This document shows, piece by piece, positions 16,563 to 23,561 of a stretch of DNA of 64,000 nucleotides; within the stretch, counting starts at the first letter, position 1, and each line of letters opens with the position of its first letter. Both the position numbers and the translations under genes were made by a program. Under the pieces are notes generated by a model. That model saw only the letters and a program-made list of their open reading frames with translations. It was not told the origin of the DNA and made no database searches. This DNA is from Eubacterium sp. (lineage in GTDB: Bacteria; Bacillota; Clostridia; Lachnospirales; Lachnospiraceae), in the NCBI GenBank assembly GCA_024698585.1, contig JAILRB010000064.1, forward strand, positions 62,001 through 126,000, in the 5' to 3' direction.

Positions 16563-19451
16563 ATGAAAAAGACGATTTCGGTTATGCTGTCTTGCATATT
16601 AACCTTCGCATTGGTATTATCAATATTTCCGGTAAATACTTATGCCACGACAGAGGGGATTTCTACCTGGGAACAGTTGAAGGAAGCTTTGGAAAGCGGA
16701 GAGACGGAAATATACCTTGACGAAGAGGAAACGATTGTGGCAACGTCGGATATCGAAGTGACGTTGAAAAAAGGGCAGAATGTAAGAGTGTATTCAGCAG
16801 ATGGAAAAGATATCATTAGTATGGATTACACAAACTATGGGATTCACGTATATGGAGAAGGTCAAATTACATTTGAAAACATTCCGTTTGTAAATTACGC
16901 GAATCCATGTATTGTAAATGAAGAAAGCGATTCCGTGGATATCTTTTTAAAAAATTGTGTATTCTTTGATGGCGACGGCGAACAGGTTAAAGGAAATTAC
17001 ACAGTTCAAACTGTTGAACCCCCTAAAAAAGAAATTCAAAGCGTATCAAAGAATCGCGTTTTAGCTCCCGTCCCAATGGGAATTTCTAATGTTTCTGAAT
17101 ATCATTATCCTGATGATTTTCTTTACTGCAATGTAACAGACCATAGAATACCAACATTTCTTTCTGTGGAACACGATTCTAGCCTTCTCTTCGGTGATGA
17201 TGTTGTGTTGAATATTACAATGGATGATTGTAATATGTCCGGCAGTGTCGATATGGAAATCTATTCTATAAAAGATAGTGTATTATTTGAAGAAACAATA
17301 GAAATGTTAGCGGAAGAAGCACTTGCAAACGTAATGTACAATGAAATACCAACAATTTCATTGGATGAGGGGAACCTCAGTTATGAAGAGATGGGAATCG
17401 ATAGTTTGATAGAACGGTACAATGTGCCACTGACAGATGGAAAAGGAAATGTCACGGTTCCGGGAGTATTAGGAGGAAACTATTGTGCGATAGCTACTTA
17501 CGCAGGGGATGAGAGCCATGCTCCGTCACAGAGTTTTTCGTTTTTGGAAATTGAGAAATATCAAACAAATATCGCGCTGGAGATGGAGGATTTTTATTAT
17601 GGTGAGCCGGGAGTGATTGATGTTACTGTGAACTCAGAAAATGTGACCGGGAACGTCACTATAGAAGTTTATGACGTTGACGATTTTTACTATGATGAAG
17701 AGCAGCATAAGGTTTATAATGGTACTATGGAAGAATCCTATGAAGGAGAGTTGGTCGATGGAGTTAGTCATGTTGAAATCGAAGGACTTTCTCTTGGAGA
17801 CCATTTTATTCGTGCTGTTTATCTCGGAGATGATTTACATTGGGGTAGTGATTTTGTAACAAATCTTACTGTTAATAAAGGCAATACTACAATCATTATT
17901 GATCAGCCGGATGGATATTTAGGTACAGAAGAAGATGGTTTCAATGTGATAGCAACCACTGCTGATAATGCTACCGGAAACTTCACACTTAAAATGGGGG
18001 GCGATATTATAGATACGACTGAAATTAAGGATGGAAAGGCTAAGATTTCTGTTATTGGTTTCCCAGAGGGAATTTATAATGCATCAATTATATATAATGG
18101 GGATGACAATTATAATTCGGCAAGCATAGAATTTCCGGTGCAGATTATTCGGAAAATATTTAAAGGGTTAGCTGTTGATGCAAAAGAATGTCTGGAGTAT
18201 GGAGAAAATCAAACAATAGGGATCAACTTAACGAATCTAAACGTTAGTTATGGTGGTTATATGTATGATGTCGATGGGAATGCCAATGTTGCAGTGAACA
18301 TTAAAAACGCGACTACAAATGATACAGTATTTCAGCAGAGTGTACGTCCAATTGATGGAAGGGCATATGTTGAAATATCGGAGTTACCTGTGGGTAATTA
18401 TTTCTTAGATGTTGATTATTCAGGAAATAAATATAATCACAATGCAAGTGTTTCAAATGCTTTAACAATTGTTAAAGCAAAACCGGTACTGAATATTACA
18501 GCAGATTCTATTCCGGAAGAAAGTATGGTTTTAATTAACATTGACGCCGCTGATAAGCGTGGTAAGTTGATAGATGGGAATGTTTCTGTGGAAGTATTAA
18601 ATAGTAATGGAAATACTTGTGTGAATGACACCTTTGATGTGATTCAGGGATTGGCACAGGTTCCATTGGAGAATTTGTCGGCAGACAATTATACGGTTCA
18701 GGCTCAGTTTATTGAAGATGCTCGGTATACAGAAAGTAATGTGGTTCAGGCCAATTTCACAGTTACAGGTGGAGAGGAATCTTCTACTGAACCAACTACG
18801 GAAGAAAATACAACAACGCCTGTTACAGAAGAACCTACCACACAGAAGAACGTTGAAACATCAACGGCTCAAGTGATTGACAATGAGAAAGATGTCAAGG
18901 GTTCAAAATATCATGTTCTTCAGTTAAAACAGAAAAAAGTCGGGAAGAAATCCATTAAAATCCGATGGAAGAAGCTGAAAGGTGCTAAGAAGTACGTAGT
19001 TTATTATAGTAAGTGTGGACGTACTAGAAAATGCAAGAAGTTGGCAGAAACGAAGAAGACTGCGTATACACTTAAAAAACTGAAAAAGGGAACTTATTAT
19101 AAGTTTGTTGTTATAGCACTGAACAAGAAAGGAAAGGTTCTTTCCATTTCAAAGATGGCGCATATTGCTACATTAGGCGGAAAGAATGGAAATGCTAACA
19201 AGGTTACTGTGAACAAGAATAAAGTAACCCTGACAAAAGGCAAAAAAATCAAATTGAAAGGCAAAGCAATATCTGCATCTAAAAAGATACGTATTAAAGA
19301 ACATAGGACAGTTCGATACGAAAGCGATAATAAAAAGATTGCAACTGTAACGAAGAAAGGTGTTATTCGAGGAAAAGCGAAGGGAACATGTCATATCTAT
19401 GTTTACGTACAGAATGGCTTTAGCAAAAAAGTTAAGGTTACTGTAAAATAG
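16563..19451 (+). CDS. Secreted Ig-repeat surface protein with very dense N-X-S/T sequons
   Basis: 962 residues. ATG 16563 with GGAGGTG six bases upstream starts a clear signal peptide (KK, hydrophobic core, cleavage near TYA-TT around residue 29); an upstream GTG at 16533 has no such support. After about 110 residues come five Ig-like repeats of about 100 residues, each closing with a Y-x-G-D/N-x-x-Y-type strand (near residues 313, 420, 510, 619, 716), similar to bacterial Ig-like domain 3. A Thr/Glu linker (about 740-770) leads to an FN3 domain (about 785-865) and a Big_2 domain (about 880-960), modules common on Lachnospiraceae surface proteins. I count 28 N-X-S/T sequons (20 Thr, 8 Ser) from N145 to N749 and none elsewhere, although Asn also occurs outside. 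There is no sortase motif. A glycan-carrying adhesin or scaffold is inferred. Confidence 0.8.
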   Translation: MKKTISVMLSCILTFALVLSIFPVNTYATTEGISTWEQLKEALESGETEIYLDEEETIVATSDIEVTLKKGQNVRVYSADGKDIISMDYTNYGIHVYGEGQITFENIPFVNYANPCIVNEESDSVDIFLKNCVFFDGDGEQVKGNYTVQTVEPPKKEIQSVSKNRVLAPVPMGISNVSEYHYPDDFLYCNVTDHRIPTFLSVEHDSSLLFGDDVVLNITMDDCNMSGSVDMEIYSIKDSVLFEETIEMLAEEALANVMYNEIPTISLDEGNLSYEEMGIDSLIERYNVPLTDGKGNVTVPGVLGGNYCAIATYAGDESHAPSQSFSFLEIEKYQTNIALEMEDFYYGEPGVIDVTVNSENVTGNVTIEVYDVDDFYYDEEQHKVYNGTMEESYEGELVDGVSHVEIEGLSLGDHFIRAVYLGDDLHWGSDFVTNLTVNKGNTTIIIDQPDGYLGTEEDGFNVIATTADNATGNFTLKMGGDIIDTTEIKDGKAKISVIGFPEGIYNASIIYNGDDNYNSASIEFPVQIIRKIFKGLAVDAKECLEYGENQTIGINLTNLNVSYGGYMYDVDGNANVAVNIKNATTNDTVFQQSVRPIDGRAYVEISELPVGNYFLDVDYSGNKYNHNASVSNALTIVKAKPVLNITADSIPEESMVLINIDAADKRGKLIDGNVSVEVLNSNGNTCVNDTFDVIQGLAQVPLENLSADNYTVQAQFIEDARYTESNVVQANFTVTGGEESSTEPTTEENTTTPVTEEPTTQKNVETSTAQVIDNEKDVKGSKYHVLQLKQKKVGKKSIKIRWKKLKGAKKYVVYYSKCGRTRKCKKLAETKKTAYTLKKLKKGTYYKFVVIALNKKGKVLSISKMAHIATLGGKNGNANKVTVNKNKVTLTKGKKIKLKGKAISASKKIRIKEHRTVRYESDNKKIATVTKKGVIRGKAKGTCHIYVYVQNGFSKKVKVTVK

Positions 19452-19465
19452 GTTTAAGATTTATG

Positions 19466-19503
19466 AGGGTTTTACATTTCAAAGGTGATGTAAAACCCTT
19501 ATT
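19466..19503 (+). terminator. Terminator-like hairpin after the surface protein gene
   Basis: AGGGTTTTACAT (19466-19477) pairs perfectly with ATGTAAAACCCT (19488-19499), followed by only a short U-rich tail. It may allow partial read-through into the glycosylation operon, for which I see no separate strong promoter. Confidence 0.6.
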
Positions 19504-19533
19504 GATAGAGAGAGTTAGGAACGAAACAGCAAG

Positions 19534-20976
19534 ATGTCAAAAATCAGAGTAGTTTTTAAAAACATAAGTTGGTTGGCAGTTGCGCAGATGATTAACAGCA
19601 TTTGTGCGTTTTTTTGGACCATTGTTATTGCTAATTATCTCGGAGTGACAAAGTATGGGATAATCTCTTTCTCCACTTCATTCATTGGAATTGCAATTCT
19701 ATTGATTGATTTGGGAATTACAACTTATGTAACAAGAGAAGTGGCGCGAAACAGAAAGCGCTTGGATGAATATATTAATCTGACACTTCCCTTAAAGCTG
19801 ATTTTATCGTTTGCTGTTTTTTTTCTCGGATTGTTTTTTCTCATTGTATCAGGCTGTGGAAAAACGACCATTGTTGTGACACTCATCTATATGGTCGAGA
19901 TGATATTGATGACTTTCACGCAGTTAATCAATGGAATTTTTCAAGCATACGAGGAATTGAAATATCAGTCAATCGGAGCGTTGATTAATTGTGGACTTCT
20001 CATTGGTGGGATTCTGATTACAATTCTTAGCGATTGGGGAATCTATGGAATCGCATTATCTTATGTCGTTGGGTATAGTGGATTTTTCGGATTTATGGCG
20101 TGGAGGTATGTTAAACAGTTTGGGTGGCCAAGCCCTAAAATAAACTGTTCGAAAAGCCTCTTAATTATCAAGAAGTCGTTGCCTTTTGGAATCACTACGT
20201 TATTTAATACAATTTATTTTGGAATTAATACGGTCATGTTGTCCGGAATGAAGGGAGACTACGAGGCAGGAATCTATAAAGCAGTCTTTAATATTCTTCT
20301 AGTATTTACAACATTATTTTCCGTATATCAGCTTGTGCTATTTCCTGTAGTAAGCAATTTTTTTGTGAATCAAAAAGGACTAATTCAGAAAAGCTACGAG
20401 AAATCTGTAAAGTATTTAATGGCAGTAATCTTACCGATTTGTGCGGGAATATTTTTTTATGCAAAACAAATTCTTATGTTGATTTATAATCAGTCTTATG
20501 GAGAAGCCATTTTGCCATTAAAGATTTCTATATGGACGGTTATAGTTTTGTTTCTCAATGGAGCAACTATTCTTGTACTTAACGCAATTAATATGGAACG
20601 ACGGGTGACAATGATTTACCTGCTTGGAGCGGTAGTAAATGTTTTAATAAATCTATTATTGGTTCCGGGGTATTCTTATAACGGATCGGCAGTGGCGACT
20701 TTGACCAGCTGTTCATTTATTTTTTTGATTTTACTAACGCAAATATCTAAAACAGAGTTCCAACCGGGAATACATTTGTTGATGGATGTTGTGAAAATTG
20801 CTATCGCAACAATGGGAATGTTTCTTGTTCTATGTGTGTTACATCCATCGCTGTGGGTGGGCATCTTTGTAGGAGTACTTGTATACGGAGCATTATTTAT
20901 AGGACTACGACTTGTGGACGAAACGGATTGTACGTTGTTGAAACTTTTGATACATAAGGAAAAAGAGGAACAATGA
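19534..20976 (+). CDS. Wzx/PST-family polysaccharide or lipid-linked oligosaccharide flippase
   Basis: 480 residues with about 14 membrane segments and the N-terminal layout of the polysaccharide transport (RfbX/Wzx) branch of the MOP superfamily: a helix with GVTKYGIISFS and LGITTYVTREVARNRKR. Such proteins move undecaprenyl-linked glycans from the inner to the outer face of the membrane. Here it heads an operon that ends in an STT3 oligosaccharyltransferase, so its cargo is most simply the lipid-linked donor glycan. It overlaps the LicD gene by four bases, a sign of translational coupling. The ribosome site (AGGAAC) is weak and rather far from ATG 19534. Confidence 0.85.
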   Translation: MSKIRVVFKNISWLAVAQMINSICAFFWTIVIANYLGVTKYGIISFSTSFIGIAILLIDLGITTYVTREVARNRKRLDEYINLTLPLKLILSFAVFFLGLFFLIVSGCGKTTIVVTLIYMVEMILMTFTQLINGIFQAYEELKYQSIGALINCGLLIGGILITILSDWGIYGIALSYVVGYSGFFGFMAWRYVKQFGWPSPKINCSKSLLIIKKSLPFGITTLFNTIYFGINTVMLSGMKGDYEAGIYKAVFNILLVFTTLFSVYQLVLFPVVSNFFVNQKGLIQKSYEKSVKYLMAVILPICAGIFFYAKQILMLIYNQSYGEAILPLKISIWTVIVLFLNGATILVLNAINMERRVTMIYLLGAVVNVLINLLLVPGYSYNGSAVATLTSCSFIFLILLTQISKTEFQPGIHLLMDVVKIAIATMGMFLVLCVLHPSLWVGIFVGVLVYGALFIGLRLVDETDCTLLKLLIHKEKEEQ

Positions 20977-21815
20977 ATTATACTGATTATCAGAAGGAAA
21001 CGTTGAAAAAATTACAAAAAACGGAACGGGAAATTTTTCGTTATTTTGTTCAGCTTTGTGAAAAACATCAGATTACTTATTATATGTTTGGTGGATCATT
21101 GCTTGGGACTGTCCGTCATCAGGGATTTATTCCGTGGGACGACGATATTGATGTGGCAATGTTTCGCAAAGATTTTGAGATATTTGAAAAAATATTGGAA
21201 GAGGAAAAATCAGAACAGTACTATCTGGTTTCTACCCAAAATGAAAAAGACTATTTTTTATACTTTCCAAAGCTAATGCTGAGAGGCACAAAGTTTAAGG
21301 AATGGTGGGCTGAACAGGTTCACTTTGAAACGGGAATCTTCATTGATATTTTTATTATAGATGGCTTGCCTGAGAATTGTATTCGACAAAAACTGCATAT
21401 TTTGAAAACGAGATTTTTGTCTCGTATGCTTGCCATTGCAACATTGAAGTTTCAGGGATACCCCAAAAGAATACAGCTTCCGGTGAATATATTGCACACC
21501 CTGTTTGGTTGGACGCATCTTTCAAAGGAGTTTTTGAAAAGAAAAACAATCAATGCTTTGGGGAAGTATGATGCAAAGGAAAGCGGAGAATGTTTTTGCG
21601 TGGCAACAGTGCCGTACCCACCGGTTTGGAAAATTGAAGATTTTATTCCGGGAAGGGAAGGTGTTTTTGAAGGAATGACGGTGCAGATTCCGAATCATTC
21701 GAATCAATTGCTTAAAAATTTCTATGGGGATTATATGAAACTGCCACCGGAAAATGAGCGATATAATCATCGAACCAATGAAATTGATTTTGGAAATTGT
21801 GGTGAAAAGAAATGA
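20973..21815 (+). CDS. LicD-family transferase
   Basis: 280 residues. The hallmark GGSLLGTVRHQGFIPWDDDID (about residues 38-58) is the LicD/nucleotidyltransferase-fold motif, with the DDDID metal-binding acids. LicD proteins move phosphocholine or similar phospho-groups from CDP donors onto sugars, and eukaryotic fukutin relatives act on glycoprotein glycans. In this operon it probably decorates the lipid-linked glycan with a phospho-substituent. No CDP-choline synthesis genes are nearby, so the donor is unknown. It overlaps both neighbours by four bases. Confidence 0.88.
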   Translation: MNYTDYQKETLKKLQKTEREIFRYFVQLCEKHQITYYMFGGSLLGTVRHQGFIPWDDDIDVAMFRKDFEIFEKILEEEKSEQYYLVSTQNEKDYFLYFPKLMLRGTKFKEWWAEQVHFETGIFIDIFIIDGLPENCIRQKLHILKTRFLSRMLAIATLKFQGYPKRIQLPVNILHTLFGWTHLSKEFLKRKTINALGKYDAKESGECFCVATVPYPPVWKIEDFIPGREGVFEGMTVQIPNHSNQLLKNFYGDYMKLPPENERYNHRTNEIDFGNCGEKK

Positions 21816-22552
21816 GAGATTTATTAGTAATAATACCGGCATACAACGAGGAAAAATCAATTGCCGAAACGGTAGAAGGGCTAAAAGAACAAACGGATTT
21901 TGATTATCTGGTTATTGATGACGGCTCAACTGATCAAACCTGGCAGGTGTGTTTAAAAAACGAGTACCGAGTAATACATTTCGATGAAAACAGAGGATTG
22001 GGATGTGTTTTTAGAGAAGTGATTCCATATGCTTTAGAACATGGGTATCATGCAATTGCTCAGTTTGATGCAGATGGACAGCATCGGTGTGTGGATTTGT
22101 TGAAATTGGCAAAACTCTATGAGGAAGAGCAGCCGGATGTTTATATCGGTGTGAGAAACTTAAAAGGATTAAAAAAATTTTCACCAAGAGCAATAGGCAG
22201 TAAACTGATTCGAATCAGTATATACCTAAAGACCGGGGTGAAGTTAAAGGATCCTACTTCAGGATTGAGAATCTTTGGAGAGAAGGCTATGCGCAGGTAT
22301 CTTCAGGGAGAATTCAAGAGACCGGAACCGGATATGCTGACTAAATTGTTGTTAGAAGGGTATTCGTTTCAGGAGACCCCTATTATTGTTGAAAAAAGAA
22401 AATACGGCGAGTCTTTTTTAAAGGGATTCAAAGGAGTTCGATTTGTACTTGATATCTGTACAACAATTTTAAAAATGCCAAAAGGAAAGCAGACAGAAAG
22501 TGAATTTAAGAATGGAAAAAATAAAAGTAAGTTTGATTCTTCCGGTCTATAA
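21812..22552 (+). CDS. GT2 glycosyltransferase, dolichyl-phosphate-mannose synthase-like
   Basis: 246 residues, one GT-A domain without membrane anchors. The nucleotide-sugar motifs are VIDDGSTDQT (about 34-43) and the metal-binding FDADGQH (about 85-91); the acceptor-site region TSGLRIFG follows. This resembles DPM1 and the archaeal AglJ/AglD group, which load single sugars onto a polyprenyl phosphate. If the similarity holds, the enzyme would make a polyprenyl-monophosphate sugar, either as the first step of the donor glycan or as a luminal sugar donor. It overlaps LicD by four bases and the next GT by 41. Confidence 0.85.
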   Translation: MRDLLVIIPAYNEEKSIAETVEGLKEQTDFDYLVIDDGSTDQTWQVCLKNEYRVIHFDENRGLGCVFREVIPYALEHGYHAIAQFDADGQHRCVDLLKLAKLYEEEQPDVYIGVRNLKGLKKFSPRAIGSKLIRISIYLKTGVKLKDPTSGLRIFGEKAMRRYLQGEFKRPEPDMLTKLLLEGYSFQETPIIVEKRKYGESFLKGFKGVRFVLDICTTILKMPKGKQTESEFKNGKNKSKFDSSGL

Positions 22553-23546
22553 TGTTGAAAAATATCTTGCCAGATGTTTGGAATCGTTGGTAAGACAGAC
22601 CCTCAAAGGGGTGGAAATCATATGTGTTAATGACGGTTCCAAAGATGGAAGTCTTGCACTGTTAAGAAAGTATGAGGAAGCTTACCCTTGCATTCGAGTA
22701 ATTGATAAGGAAAATGAAGGGGTTTTCAAAGCAAGGGGAGAAGGACTCAAGTATGCCACTGGGGAGTACATTGGTTTTGTTGATCCGGATGATTATGTGG
22801 CTGAAAATTACGTAGAGAAATTGTATCAAAAAGCCAAAGGAAGTAATGCTGATATTGTTTGCTGTGGATATGAACGAATTGACGAGACTACAGGAAAAGT
22901 CTATTCCAAGGAAATGAATCGTTATGGAACAAAAACAATTACCTTCGATTCCAATCCGGAAGGAATTTTATCTGTAAATACAGCTTTATGGAATAAAATA
23001 TTTAAGGCGGAATTGTTGCAGGACATTGATGGCTTTGACTGCATTCAACCAAGGATTATGGAAGACTTCAGCTTATTGTTGTTAGTCTATAGAAACGTGA
23101 AAAGAATCTCTTTTATTGATGATATTTTATATTTTTATATTGTTCGTCAAAGTGGAATCATCATGTCGATTGATAAGAAAAAAATAGCCGGTGCAGAAAA
23201 AACTACGCTTCAGATTAGAAAGTTGTATGAAAATCAAGGTGAGAATGACCGTATGGAAATTATTGACTTGATGGCTTTTTTACATTTGGGGATTAACCTA
23301 ATGTATTTTGTATCGGCGACTGACTCTGATTTTAAAGAAACACTGAAAAAGAATCGAGAATTTTTGGAACAAAATTTTCCGTTGTGGAAAAACAGTAACT
23401 ATTTAAAGTTATCCTATACATTAAAACATGGTTTCAATAGGAAAATAGCTGTGGTAAGACTCCTTGACAAACTCCATTTGTTCCGGCTTTTTTTAGCAAT
23501 GTATCGCTTTATGATTCGGAGACTGCACATTGATATTAAGTGGTAA
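22512..23546 (+). CDS. GT2 family glycosyltransferase
   Basis: 344 residues. N-terminal GT-A domain: VSLILPVYNVEKYLARCLES, CVNDGSKDGS and the metal motif FVDPDDYV. The C-terminal 120 residues are helical and typical of GT2 enzymes from capsule and surface-glycan clusters. The frame is open from a GTG at 22500; ATG 22512 is chosen because the conserved fold begins directly after it, though no strong ribosome site marks either. It overlaps the preceding GT gene, so it is probably translated by coupling. It would extend the lipid-linked glycan; sugar specificity cannot be read. Confidence 0.85.
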   Translation: MEKIKVSLILPVYNVEKYLARCLESLVRQTLKGVEIICVNDGSKDGSLALLRKYEEAYPCIRVIDKENEGVFKARGEGLKYATGEYIGFVDPDDYVAENYVEKLYQKAKGSNADIVCCGYERIDETTGKVYSKEMNRYGTKTITFDSNPEGILSVNTALWNKIFKAELLQDIDGFDCIQPRIMEDFSLLLLVYRNVKRISFIDDILYFYIVRQSGIIMSIDKKKIAGAEKTTLQIRKLYENQGENDRMEIIDLMAFLHLGINLMYFVSATDSDFKETLKKNREFLEQNFPLWKNSNYLKLSYTLKHGFNRKIAVVRLLDKLHLFRLFLAMYRFMIRRLHIDIKW

Positions 23547-23561
23547 AGGATAGAGGTTCAT

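Noticed and set aside
18437-18631. Minus-strand 64-codon frame inside the sequon-rich gene
   Set aside because: No ribosome site or family; it overlaps conserved Ig repeats of the real gene.
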